Numbered from the stretch's first letter, positions 1 to 5,858 are shown. The stretch: 6,435 bases of DNA from Selenomonadaceae bacterium (GCA_016280345.1 JAEEGN010000257.1:1-6435); one strand, 5' to 3'. Notes: generated from the sequence alone by a model not told the origin. Numbers and translations are program-made.

Positions 1-816
1 CTCAGCGATGACCAGACCGAATTCCAGATCAACGACCGCATCTCCTTCATGCGATTCCTGGGGATGGACGTTCACGACCGTGTCCCCGACGCCAAGACCA
101 TCTGGGCCTTCCGCGACACCCTCACCAAAGCCAATGTTATCCGGGAACTGTTTGACGCTTTCAACAAGCAGCTCACCGATGCCCACCTCATAACCCACGC
201 TGGCACCATCGTCGACGCGACTTTCGTGGACGCCCCACGCCAGCGCAACACCCGGGAAGAAAACGCCTGCATCAAGAACGGCGACATACCTGAGGAATGG
301 AAATCCGAAGAGAATATCCACAAGCTGCGCCAGAAGGACACCGATGCCCGGTGGACGAAGAAGGGCAACGAGACCCATTATGGCTACAAGAACCACGTGA
401 AGGCCGACGCGGACAGCAAACTCGTCACGGACTACATCGTCACCAGTGCCAGCGTTCATGACAGCAAAGCCTTGCCGGAGCTCGTGGATGAGAGCGACAA
501 GGTTCTGTACGCCGACAGCGCTTACTCGGGGAAAGATCTGCAAGCGAGCCTCCCGGAAACAGTTGAATGCCGCATCCATGAGAAAGCCTACCGCAATCAT
601 CCGCTCACCGAAGAGCAGAAAGCGGACAACAAGGAGAAGTCGAAGGTGCGGGTACGCATCGAGCACATCTTCGGATTCATGACGATGAGCCTGCACGGGC
701 TCACCGTGCGCTCGGTTGGGCTTGCGCGAGCGAAGTTCAATGCCGGGCTCACAAATCTGATATACAACCTCTGCCGGTACGAGATATTGAGCAGGACCGT
801 AATGGGGGTGGGATAA
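1..816 (+). CDS. IS5-family DDE transposase, 5' end cut by the window edge
   Basis: The reading frame is open from base 1, and the residues before the first ATG (LSDDQTEFQINDR...) already look like the family, so the gene starts upstream of the window; 271 residues are visible. The order of motifs is that of IS5-type transposases. SFMRFLGMD and the VPDAKTIWAFRDTL segment lie at about residues 15-41 of the visible part. Then come the first catalytic Asp in TIVDATFVDAPRQ (about 72), a TKKGNETHYGYKNHVKAD segment (about 119-136), the second Asp in LYADSAYSG (about 172), and the catalytic Glu in RVRIEHIFGFM (about 221). All three DDE residues are present and there is no frameshift, so the visible part looks functional. 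It would cut and join the ends of its own element. Roughly 50-60 N-terminal residues are probably missing, judging by usual family length. Confidence 0.93.
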   Translation, partial: LSDDQTEFQINDRISFMRFLGMDVHDRVPDAKTIWAFRDTLTKANVIRELFDAFNKQLTDAHLITHAGTIVDATFVDAPRQRNTREENACIKNGDIPEEWKSEENIHKLRQKDTDARWTKKGNETHYGYKNHVKADADSKLVTDYIVTSASVHDSKALPELVDESDKVLYADSAYSGKDLQASLPETVECRIHEKAYRNHPLTEEQKADNKEKSKVRVRIEHIFGFMTMSLHGLTVRSVGLARAKFNAGLTNLIYNLCRYEILSRTVMGVG

Positions 817-820
817 GTGC

Positions 821-854
821 GCCCAAAAGCAGGGAATACCCCTGCTTTTAGGGC
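821..854 (+). terminator. Hairpin just after the transposase stop
   Basis: The arms GCCC-AAAAGCAGGG (821-834) and CCCTGCTTTT-a-GGGC (840-854) pair over 14 base pairs with one bulged A and a 5-base loop. It starts 4 bases after the transposase stop codon. No U-tract follows, so it may slow or protect the transcript rather than act as a classical intrinsic terminator. Confidence 0.55.
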
Positions 855-1009
855 AATATAGGCCGGAAACATACTAGCATTTTTGCCAAAAAGGGAATCC
901 AAGTCGAATTTTTGGCGGTCTGTTTCAAAAACTGATCAGAAAAACGGGTTTTTAGAGGTTCCCTGTTGTCAATATGCTTTCTGACATCAGCGTTGCGCTT
1001 CCTTTAAGC

Positions 1010-1438
1010 TCATTGCAGCATCACTGTTTCCCCCAGCTTTTCCAGCAGCAGATTCGTTTCCATCACGGAAAGGCCCTGCCCGATGGCGGATATGACAATG
1101 GAATCCCACGGATTCCGGGGATAAAGCGAACCGTGGCCGGCATAGCGGAGCAGATATTGCGTCTCGGCGAGGTCCAGCCGCATGGCCAGTGCCAGCGCCA
1201 AGAGTTTTGGCCGCGACGGATTCTCCTTGCGCCCGGAAAAAATTTGGTAGGCGTAGCCACGGTCCAGATGCGACTCGTGAATCACCTCATTCTTCTCCAG
1301 ATGCTTCTGCGCCAGCAACTGCTCCAGGTACTCCGGGAGCGGGCGCAGGAACTCCCCCTGGTTCTCCGACAGGAACCGCTCGATTTTCGCGTCCTGTTCC
1401 AACTCCGCGAACAGATTCTCTGTGTCCTTTTTCTGCAT
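1010..1438 (-). CDS. Helix-turn-helix protein divergent from the Ser/Thr kinase
   Basis: A 142-residue protein. I chose the ATG at 1438 because GGGAG lies about 10 bases upstream; the frame extends further upstream, but that part overlaps the kinase start and is not protein-like. The N-terminal ~30 residues are acidic and helical. An HTH-like segment spans about 35-100: EYLEQLLAQKHLEKNEVIHESHLDR, then the turn GYAYQIFSGRKENPSRPKLL, then ALAMRLDLAETQYLLRYAG. A C-terminal segment (LYPRNPWDSIVISAIGQGLSVMETNLLLEKLGE) has the pattern of proteins I know as partners of bacterial eukaryote-like kinases in Bacillota; that recognition is from memory. Position back-to-back with the kinase suggests that it regulates the kinase or is phosphorylated by it. 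It has no membrane segment and is presumably cytoplasmic. No terminator is visible after its stop, and the IS right end is about 47 bases beyond. Confidence 0.85.
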   Translation of the reverse strand: MQKKDTENLFAELEQDAKIERFLSENQGEFLRPLPEYLEQLLAQKHLEKNEVIHESHLDRGYAYQIFSGRKENPSRPKLLALALAMRLDLAETQYLLRYAGHGSLYPRNPWDSIVISAIGQGLSVMETNLLLEKLGETVMLQ

Positions 1439-1442
1439 CGTG

Positions 1443-1472
1443 TTGTCACTCCCTGTCCTTCTTTGGTAAAAT
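1443..1472 (+). promoter_or_regulatory. Candidate promoter for the Ser/Thr kinase
   Basis: TTGTCA (1443-1448, 5/6 to consensus) and TAAAAT (1467-1472, 5/6) are separated by 18 bases. They lie 35 bases upstream of the kinase start codon and immediately beyond the start of the divergent HTH gene. The -35 box lies within the HTH gene's 5' leader, so the two transcripts would interfere or be co-regulated. Confidence 0.5.
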
Positions 1473-1475
1473 GGT

Positions 1476-1481
1476 AGTATA
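1476..1481 (-). promoter_or_regulatory. Candidate -10 box for the divergent HTH gene
   Basis: Read on the minus strand the hexamer is TATACT, 38 bases upstream of the HTH start codon. No good -35 box is seen at 16-18 bases, so this is a weak call. It lies just beyond the kinase -10 box, meaning that both promoters overlap. Confidence 0.3.
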
Positions 1482-1506
1482 TCGGAGCAGGAAAGGCAAG
1501 CGGAAA

Positions 1507-3006
1507 ATGAATCTATGGGAAAAGTATTTGGGCACAACTTATGAACTGGTAGATATCCTGAAGGAATCGGCCGACAGCAGCGTGGCCCTCGTCTACGACC
1601 GCACCGCGAAGCAGGTCTGCGTCATGAAACAGCGGGCCCTGCGCTCCCGGGAGTTGTATCAGACGCTCAAGGCCTGCCCCAATCCGTATATCCCCCGCAT
1701 CTATCACCTCACGGAACAGGGTGGGCAGCTCATCGTCATCGAGGAATACATCGACGGTACTACTCTGGAAACATACCTGGAGAACCAGCCATCGCAAGCT
1801 TTGACCGAAGCAGAAGCAGCGGATATCCTGCGCCAGCTTTGCGAATGCCTGGCGCCGCTCCATCAGGCCGGCATCATTCACCGGGATATCAAACCAGCCA
1901 ACATCATGCTGACGCCGGATCACGTCGTAAAACTCATCGACTTCGGCATCGCCCGTGTCGTAAGCCCCGAGCAAAAAACCGACACAACAATCCTCGGCAC
2001 GAAGGGCTACGCCGCGCCGGAGCAGTATGGCTTTGGGCAGACCGACGCCCGCAGTGATATTTACGCCCTCGGCGTCACGATTAGCCAGATGCTGGGCCAC
2101 GGATACCACGGTTATATGGAAGCACCGCTTGCCCGCTGCCGGTCCCTCGACCCCGCCCAGCGATACCCTTCGACATCGGCGCTCCTGCAGGATATCTCCC
2201 GCTGCCAGCGCCACCAGCGAATAAAGCGTTTGGGCCTGCTGGCCGCAGCGGCATTCCTTCTGGGGCTGAACCTCTTTTTCTTCGTTCCTCCAGCGCCAAA
2301 GCAGGAGGAGCCAACCCCTGCCGTGGAGACTATCCCGGCCGCCGAACCGCCCTCCCGGCCATCCCCTGTTCCGACTCCCTCGCCGGAAAAGACGCCGGAA
2401 TCCGAACCCGCGCCCCCGCCGGAACTTCCACCGGGTGAAACGCCCCCGGCCACCCCGGAGGAAGCGCCATCCCCGTCGGCCGAATCCAAAGAAGAACGGC
2501 CTGCTCCCGACAAAAAACCGGAACCGCCGGAAAAGGACGCGAACCGCCCCGATGAAGCAGCCGACGACCCTTCGGTGGAGTCCGACGTATTCATCAGGGA
2601 AAGCGAGTGGCAGAGGGAGTTCCACATCGACGAAGCGACCTGGCGCCACTGGCAACAAGCGGACGGCAGCATTTATCTGCCGCCGGAGTGGACCCTTCGC
2701 GTCCACGTAGAGAATCCGACCCGAAAGGATTACCCCAGTGCCCGATGTCTGCTCCGAATCATCCGCCCCTACGCCGACCCGGACGAAATCGTGAAAGAAT
2801 CCGAGGACGGGCCGGTACGGGCCGGAGAAACGAAGGACTTCGTCTACCCCCTGTCCGGCTATCCTCTGGCCCGGATTACCTTCGTCGAAATCACCTTCCG
2901 CTTGAAGCGGTCGGACGGCGAGATTCAGGAAGTAGCCTATGGCCTCCAAAGCGCGATTCATTTGGAAAGCGCCGAAAATAAGCTCGCCCCGAATCGCAAG
3001 CGATAG
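1507..3006 (+). CDS. Transmembrane eukaryote-like Ser/Thr protein kinase with extracytoplasmic C-terminal domain
   Basis: A 499-residue protein that should transfer phosphate from ATP to Ser/Thr of cytoplasmic partners. The start at 1507 follows the AGGAAAGG region at 1489-1496; the frame stays open further upstream, but antisense to the HTH gene. The kinase domain spans about 12-230: Lys41 (VCVMKQ), likely helix-C Glu49, HRDIKPANIML with Asp127 and Asn132, DFG at 145-147, APE at 170-172 (GYAAPEQYG), and SDIYALG at 183-189. Oddities are that the ATP loop (KESADSSVALV) lacks the GxGxxG glycines and that the part after SDIYALG is short. A membrane segment (242-260) follows, then a Pro/Glu-rich stretch (about 261-385), then a beta-rich domain (about 390-485, containing LRVHVENPTRKDYPSARCLL) resembling Ig-like sensor folds. 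The expected topology is kinase inside, stalk and sensor outside. The catalytic residues argue for activity; ligand and substrates are unknown. Confidence 0.93.
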   Translation: MNLWEKYLGTTYELVDILKESADSSVALVYDRTAKQVCVMKQRALRSRELYQTLKACPNPYIPRIYHLTEQGGQLIVIEEYIDGTTLETYLENQPSQALTEAEAADILRQLCECLAPLHQAGIIHRDIKPANIMLTPDHVVKLIDFGIARVVSPEQKTDTTILGTKGYAAPEQYGFGQTDARSDIYALGVTISQMLGHGYHGYMEAPLARCRSLDPAQRYPSTSALLQDISRCQRHQRIKRLGLLAAAAFLLGLNLFFFVPPAPKQEEPTPAVETIPAAEPPSRPSPVPTPSPEKTPESEPAPPPELPPGETPPATPEEAPSPSAESKEERPAPDKKPEPPEKDANRPDEAADDPSVESDVFIRESEWQREFHIDEATWRHWQQADGSIYLPPEWTLRVHVENPTRKDYPSARCLLRIIRPYADPDEIVKESEDGPVRAGETKDFVYPLSGYPLARITFVEITFRLKRSDGEIQEVAYGLQSAIHLESAENKLAPNRKR

Positions 3007-3082
3007 ACAGAAGGCGCCTCCATCGTTCCGGCCTCCCTCCAGGCAACAATCTATCGAAAACCACATAGACAGCATAGCCATC

Positions 3083-3124
3083 AAAGAGCACCCACGCCAT
3101 CACAACCGGCCTGGGTGCTCTTTT
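3083..3124 (+). terminator. Intrinsic terminator of the kinase gene
   Basis: AAAGAGCACCCA (3083-3094) pairs perfectly with TGGGTGCTCTTT (3112-3123). A further GCC/GGC pairing lies inside the 17-base loop, and a run of T ends the stem at 3121-3124. It lies 76 bases after the kinase stop codon and directly before repeat module A. Confidence 0.85.
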
Positions 3125-3139
3125 CGTAAAAATCCCCAT

Positions 3140-3204
3140 AGTGTGCTGTCAGCATACCAAAAGCGAAAAAGCGTTTGCTATACTAACCCTGTGAATCTCT
3201 CTCA
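3140..3204 (+). repeat. Repeat module A (diverged copy of promoter-like direct repeat)
   Basis: 65 bases align without gaps to modules B (4355-4419) and C (5965-6029) with 7 mismatches. The parts in order are: dyad GTGTGCTGTCAGCATAC (3141-3157), CCAAAAGCG, extended -10 TTTGCTATACT (box 3179-3184), and GTGAATCTCTCTCA (3191-3204). The base that differs inside the TGCTG-n-CAGCA dyad is exactly its centre, so the symmetry is kept. The module starts 16 bases after the kinase terminator and reads toward the membrane protein gene at 3317. Confidence 0.9.
3176..3184 (+). promoter_or_regulatory. Extended -10 promoter in module A, for the 3317-4294 operon
   Basis: TGCTATACT carries the TGn extension and a 5/6 -10 box (3179-3184). 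No consensus -35 box is seen at the correct spacing, where the sequence is ACCAAA, as in the other modules. Transcription would begin near 3191, at the first base of the GTGAATCTCTCTCA candidate operator, and give a leader of about 125 bases. Confidence 0.55.
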
Positions 3205-3245
3205 ATCTTCGTATGATTAGCGATCTCCAATTCCGCTATCATCGG

Positions 3246-3302
3246 CAAAGGCACGTCGCGCCTTTGGCCCATTCCCCATCTGTGCCGCCAGCGACAGCGG
3301 CA
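3246..3302 (+). other. Two hairpins in the leader before the membrane protein gene
   Basis: CAAAGGC (3246-3252) pairs with GCCTTTG (3260-3266) around a 7-base loop, and TGCCGC (3283-3288) pairs with GCGGCA (3297-3302) around an 8-base loop. The second ends only 4 bases before the ribosome binding site GGAG (3307-3310). This could tune translation of the gene. No known riboswitch pattern was recognised. Confidence 0.35.
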
Positions 3303-3316
3303 GAATGGAGTTCATC

Positions 3317-3733
3317 ATGCAATTAGTGGCCGCTTTTCTCCTCGTTTTTGGGAGCTTTATTGTTTTACGGTTGTACGGACTGAATGTGCGGGGCGTACAA
3401 GAAGGCGAAAGTGTCGTGAAACTACTGAACGACCCCCGAACCCTTGCCTTCTCCGTCATGAACCTCATCGCCCTGTCCGACGAACTCCCTGCCAACTTCA
3501 AAAGCCTGGATTTCTTCAGCGCATTACGTGAAGCCGCCACCGGTGTCTTCGGCCTCCTTCTGGGATCCGCCATCGTCCTCTGGCTGATCTATGGCATCAT
3601 GTCGCTCTTTGGGCGAAAGCCGGCGGAAGAGGAAGACATCAACGAATTCAAAGCAAACCGGAAGGAAAAAGCCTTTTGGTGGTACATCGCGATAGACGTT
3701 GCCTTGAACATCTATTTCTATTTCTTCGCGTAA
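3317..3733 (+). CDS. Hypothetical three-span membrane protein
   Basis: I do not recognise this 138-residue protein. I chose the ATG at 3317 because GGAG (3307-3310) lies 6 bases upstream; an in-frame ATG at 3305 would add four residues but has a poor ribosome binding site. It has three hydrophobic segments at about 2-20 (LVAAFLLVFGSFIVLRLYG), 75-97 (GVFGLLLGSAIVLWLIYGIMSLF) and 119-137 (AFWWYIAIDVALNIYFYFF). The second and third are joined by a charged linker (GRKPAEEEDINEFKANRKEK) likely to be cytoplasmic. The loop between the first two holds VRGVQEGESVVKLLNDPRTL. It is the first gene of a unit driven by module A, with the lipoprotein gene 57 bases downstream, so the two probably act together at the membrane. 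Confidence 0.8.
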   Translation: MQLVAAFLLVFGSFIVLRLYGLNVRGVQEGESVVKLLNDPRTLAFSVMNLIALSDELPANFKSLDFFSALREAATGVFGLLLGSAIVLWLIYGIMSLFGRKPAEEEDINEFKANRKEKAFWWYIAIDVALNIYFYFFA

Positions 3734-3790
3734 CCGGCAAAGGAATCCTCACCGGAAAAGACGCCCCCATCGCGGCAAGGAGGGACAGCG

Positions 3791-4294
3791 ATGACTCGAA
3801 AAAGCTATCTGGCGATTCTCCTGTTGGCCTTGATGATCCTATCCGTTTTCCTCGCCGGCTGCGGCGGCCCGCCCAGGAACACTGAGGACTTCATCAAGCG
3901 ATACAATCGGGAAATCGGGCATGTCGCCAAAGACCGCAACTTCAACGCCAATGCCGTCACGATCACCAATCCCGGCTCCGCCCTCGGCATGAAAGGGCAA
4001 ATGCTCGCCGACGAAAACATCATTTTCGCCGCCGAGACCACAAACGCCGGGCTGACGGTATCCTTCACCATGGACTCGGACCTGGACTCGGACATCCTGT
4101 TCGGCGTCATCGAGGCTACCATACCCGCGACTGGCGGTGACACGGAAAAAGTCCTGAAAGGCATGGGCATCCAGACCGGAACCCGCTACCGCATCCCCGC
4201 CTACTACCAGCGGGAATACCGCTATGACAAGCATACGACCTACAGCGTGGTCTCCGGGGCCGGCATCATCATATTCTCCGCCGAAATTCAATAA
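3791..4294 (+). CDS. Hypothetical secreted lipoprotein
   Basis: A 167-residue protein. The start has a strong AAGGAGG ribosome binding site 7 bases upstream. The N-terminus is a lipoprotein signal peptide: MTRKS, then a hydrophobic core LAILLLALMILSVF, then the lipobox LAGC with Cys24 as the lipidated residue after signal peptidase II cleavage. The mature part is about 144 residues, hydrophilic, with no further membrane segment, and rich in Thr, Asp and Gly (for example FTMDSDLDSDILFGVIEATIPATGG). It would be anchored outside the cytoplasmic membrane. I do not recognise the domain. Its neighbours are the membrane protein upstream (probably the same transcript) and a perfect terminator 16 bases downstream. 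An extracellular partner of the upstream membrane protein is one possibility. Confidence 0.88.
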   Translation: MTRKSYLAILLLALMILSVFLAGCGGPPRNTEDFIKRYNREIGHVAKDRNFNANAVTITNPGSALGMKGQMLADENIIFAAETTNAGLTVSFTMDSDLDSDILFGVIEATIPATGGDTEKVLKGMGIQTGTRYRIPAYYQREYRYDKHTTYSVVSGAGIIIFSAEIQ

Positions 4295-4309
4295 GTTCCT
4301 CACATAACC

Positions 4310-4342
4310 AAACAGGCATGGCCCATCCGGCCATGCCTGTTT
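4310..4342 (+). terminator. Intrinsic terminator after the lipoprotein gene
   Basis: AAACAGGCATGGCC (4310-4323) and GGCCATGCCTGTTT (4329-4342) form a perfect 14-bp stem with a 5-base loop. The T-tract is short. The 5' A run and 3' T run make it able to act in both directions. It lies directly before repeat module B. Confidence 0.85.
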
Positions 4343-4348
4343 ATCTCT

Positions 4349-4423
4349 GCTCATAGTGTGCTGGCAGCATACCAAAAGCGCAAATACGCCTGCTATACTA
4401 AGCCTGTGAATCTCTCTCATGCC
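4349..4423 (+). repeat. Repeat module B
   Basis: 75 bases match module C (5959-6033) with a single mismatch at 4354; the 69 bases at 4355-4423 are identical. It contains the dyad GTGTGCTGGCAGCATAC (4356-4372), the extended -10 TGCTATACT (4391-4399), and GTGAATCTCTCTCAT (4406-4420). Read on the minus strand, the right part encodes HERDSQA and a stop codon, the same C-terminus as the XRE protein that ends in module C, so this copy may include the remains of such a gene. It lies 6 bases after the lipoprotein terminator and reads toward the 63-residue HTH gene. Confidence 0.95.
4391..4399 (+). promoter_or_regulatory. Extended -10 promoter in module B
   Basis: TGCTATACT is identical in modules A, B and C, and the 12-base GCCTGCTATACT recurs at 5112-5123. 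The -35 region is ACCAAA rather than TTGACA. A transcript starting near 4406 would run about 160 bases before the small HTH gene at 4567. Confidence 0.5.
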
Positions 4424-4483
4424 CTCAAGCGCCTTCATGAACCCTAATAAAAGTGAGCGAAAATCGCGAAAGAACGGCATGAT

Positions 4484-4510
4484 TTGACGGTAGCTCCGCC
4501 TGCTTATAAC
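4484..4510 (+). promoter_or_regulatory. Second candidate promoter for the small HTH gene
   Basis: TTGACG (4484-4489) and TATAAC (4505-4510) are each 5/6 to consensus but only 15 bases apart, shorter than usual. They lie 57 bases upstream of the ATG at 4567. This could provide a module-independent start. Confidence 0.35.
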
Positions 4511-4566
4511 ACTAAATCCACTTATAGCATGAAGTAGCTGGACACAACGAAAACGAGGTGCCCACG

Positions 4567-4758
4567 ATGAAAAACCGGATCCGCGAACTCCGCGAACGAC
4601 GTGACCTCACCACCGACGAAGTCGCCAAAATCCTCGGCGTGGACCGCAGCGCCGTCGTGAAATGGGAAACCGGCGTCAACCTGCCGCGCCTTGATAAAGC
4701 CATCGCCCTGGCAAAACTGCTTCGCTGCTCCATGGACGAAATGCTGGGGCTGGATTAG
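4567..4758 (+). CDS. Small XRE-type helix-turn-helix protein (63 aa)
   Basis: The 63 residues are almost entirely one Cro/C1-type DNA-binding domain: IRELRERRDLTTDEVAKILG (helices 1-2), VDRSAVVKWETGVNLP (recognition helix and turn), RLDKAIALAKLLRCSMDEML (helices 4-5). The start at 4567 has GAGGTG six bases upstream. A GTG three codons earlier is in frame but overlaps that ribosome binding site. It has no separate ligand or dimerisation domain, as is common for minimal XRE regulators of accessory genes. It lies downstream of module B, and no clear terminator follows. It probably controls nearby promoters, but I see no site that can be assigned to it with confidence; the TTGAC/GTCAA dyads just downstream are candidates. 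Confidence 0.9.
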   Translation: MKNRIRELRERRDLTTDEVAKILGVDRSAVVKWETGVNLPRLDKAIALAKLLRCSMDEMLGLD

Positions 4759-5114
4759 CCGGAATCATCAGGCAAGTTTGCGCCGGTGATATGGTTTTAC
4801 ATCATTATTCAAGGCGTAGCGAAAATACACGGGAGATAGGATGCTGGGTAATGATTATTGACATAAAAAAGTCAAAAAGACAAACGGCAAAATGGATACG
4901 AAAGGTAAAAACCTTGCTATTACGGGATTTATTCGGCTTATATCCGATTTTTGGCGACTATTTCTACTGAACAAAACGCTTGACATGGTGTCAAATGATG
5001 GTCAAAAGGACCCAGTGTTTTCCGTACAGGGAATCGAAAACCTCTCCCATGGAAACCAGGGCCAAGTTTTTCCACCGGTGCCGCCTTAGGCCGTCAAAAA
5101 ATGTCGGCTCAGCC
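4759..5114. other. Intergenic region with TTGAC/GTCAA dyads, no convincing gene
   Basis: About 355 bases with no reading frame that has both a ribosome binding site and protein-like sequence. They contain a perfect palindrome TTGACA-TGG-TGTCAA (4980-4994), a TTGAC-N8-GTCAA dyad (4858-4875), and the near-identical direct repeats GTCAAAAAGAC (4871-4881) and GTCAAAAGGAC (5001-5011). A third GTCAAAAA is at 5093-5100, next to the 5115 promoter. These look like regulator binding sites. TTGACA also matches a -35 box, but no -10 box lies at the correct spacing. Confidence 0.5.
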
Positions 5115-5123
5115 TGCTATACT
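5115..5123 (+). promoter_or_regulatory. Extended -10 promoter for the 5199-5735 gene pair
   Basis: TGCTATACT, preceded by GCC as in modules B and C (12 identical bases, 5112-5123), lies 75 bases upstream of the start at 5199. The dyad and the GTGAATCTCTCTCA element of the modules are absent here, though TGTCAGCATA (5143-5152) matches half of the module A dyad just downstream. The -35 region is CAAAAA. Confidence 0.55.
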
Positions 5124-5198
5124 GAAATCAGGCCATGAAAGATGTCAGCATAAGAAGGCATGATCGGAGAAATATCGGTAAATCAAGGAGGTGCCACG

Positions 5199-5474
5199 AT
5201 GGTTTTTCTCAAGGATACCTGGCTGCGAAACATCACGTTGGTGAAAGCGCTTTACGACGTCATCATCATGTTCCTGTTCGATCTGATAGCAATCCCCCTG
5301 TTTTGCATCTTGTGCGATTGGGAAGAAATTGCCGACATTATCGAGGACCACGGCCAGCGGGTTCAGAAACACAAGGCCGTCCTGCTGTATATGTTCTGGG
5401 CCGATGTGATTGACCGGCAGGAAGCGGACGCCATCGCCAGGTCCTTTGCGCCGGAATACCCCGACGATGAATGA
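5199..5474 (+). CDS. Hypothetical small membrane-associated protein (91 aa)
   Basis: I do not recognise this protein. The start at 5199 is fixed by a near-perfect AAGGAGGT ribosome binding site 7 bases upstream; an in-frame ATG at 5160 has none. The N-terminal part is hydrophobic, with one membrane segment at about 18-39 (ALYDVIIMFLFDLIAIPLFCIL). A charged, helical tail follows (CDWEEIADIIEDHGQRVQKHKAVLLYMFWADVIDRQEADAIARSF), ending in an acidic PEYPDDE. The tail may be an amphipathic domain lying along the inner face of the membrane. It is the first gene of a pair with the small membrane protein at 5535, 60 bases downstream, under the 5115 promoter. Confidence 0.78.
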   Translation: MVFLKDTWLRNITLVKALYDVIIMFLFDLIAIPLFCILCDWEEIADIIEDHGQRVQKHKAVLLYMFWADVIDRQEADAIARSFAPEYPDDE

Positions 5475-5534
5475 ATGGACAGGCGCGATGGCCGCTCGTT
5501 TCGCCCCGGTTTGTTGAAAAAAGGAAGTGAGTGT

Positions 5535-5735
5535 ATGGGGTATCTGGTTCTTTTCATCCTCCCGTTCCTGTTTGTATGGTGGCTTGGGAAAAGCATCGGC
5601 AACGCGCTCTTCGGCGAAGGAAAGCCGGGTGAGACAACGCTTTGGGATATTCTCATGGCGGGCAGCTGTATCCTGTTCATTCTCTACAGCTTTTACGGCT
5701 TCCTGTCCTCGCTCTTCCACATCTTCTTCGGATAA
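5535..5735 (+). CDS. Hypothetical two-span small membrane protein (66 aa)
   Basis: I do not recognise this protein. I chose the ATG at 5535 because an AAAGGA ribosome binding site lies about 9 bases upstream. An in-frame ATG at 5475 directly abuts the stop codon of the preceding gene (TGAATG), but would add 20 charged, low-quality residues and lacks such a site. Two hydrophobic segments are seen, about 3-17 (YLVLFILPFLFVWWL) and 40-65 (LMAGSCILFILYSFYGFLSSLFHIFF), joined by a short loop (GKSIGNALFGEGKPGETTLWD). It follows the 91-residue membrane protein gene and is probably co-transcribed; the next hairpin is 123 bases downstream. Its size and composition would fit a small membrane subunit or a toxin-like peptide, but nothing decides between these. 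Confidence 0.75.
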   Translation: MGYLVLFILPFLFVWWLGKSIGNALFGEGKPGETTLWDILMAGSCILFILYSFYGFLSSLFHIFFG

Positions 5736-5858
5736 GGAAAGCGCTTTTTGGTCACTTTTATTATTCGAGGTTTTATGGGTGAAAGACCTTATTTATCCTC
5801 AAATTTCCCTTGATTTTATTGGGCTCTGAGTTTCGCAAAACCCTCTTGAATCGAAACA

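Larger units (their letters stand above)
1..962 (+). mobile_element. Right part of an IS5-family insertion sequence (left end outside window)
   Basis: The window opens inside a DDE transposase gene, so the left end of the element is not visible. After the transposase stop there are about 145 non-coding bases. These contain a hairpin at 821-854 and end in an AT-rich stretch with the sequence TTTTTAGAGGTTCCC at 949-963. Read inward this is GGGAACCTCTAAAAA, a plausible right terminal inverted repeat for an IS5-type element. The exact boundary (near 962) is inferred, because neither the left repeat nor the target duplication can be compared. The element lies about 47 bases from the 3' end of the next gene and does not visibly interrupt it. 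Confidence 0.6.

Noticed and set aside
1189..1506. N-terminal extension of the kinase frame upstream of 1507
   Set aside because: This part is antisense to the HTH gene, is Pro/Ala/Ser-rich and non-conserved in look, and the promoter and ribosome binding site for the kinase lie after it.
1513..3084. A 523-residue open frame on the minus strand opposite the kinase gene
   Set aside because: It is a shadow of the GC-rich, Pro/Glu-rich kinase gene; its sequence is low-complexity Arg/Gly/Phe, and the plus-strand frame has clear kinase motifs.
3246..3302. Riboswitch in the leader of the membrane protein gene
   Set aside because: Two simple hairpins are present, but no conserved aptamer sequence that I recognise; kept only as a leader structure.
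3839..4480. A 213-residue minus-strand frame across the lipoprotein gene and module B
   Set aside because: It runs opposite a gene with a clear signal peptide and lipobox, through a perfect terminator and the repeat; the translated sequence resembles no domain.
4892..5089. Possible 65-residue gene in the intergenic region
   Set aside because: It has no ribosome binding site, its composition is not protein-like in the second half, and it spans the TTGACA-TGG-TGTCAA palindrome.
5145..5720. A 191-residue minus-strand frame opposite the two small membrane genes
   Set aside because: The plus-strand genes have strong ribosome binding sites and membrane segments; the minus frame looks like their complement only.
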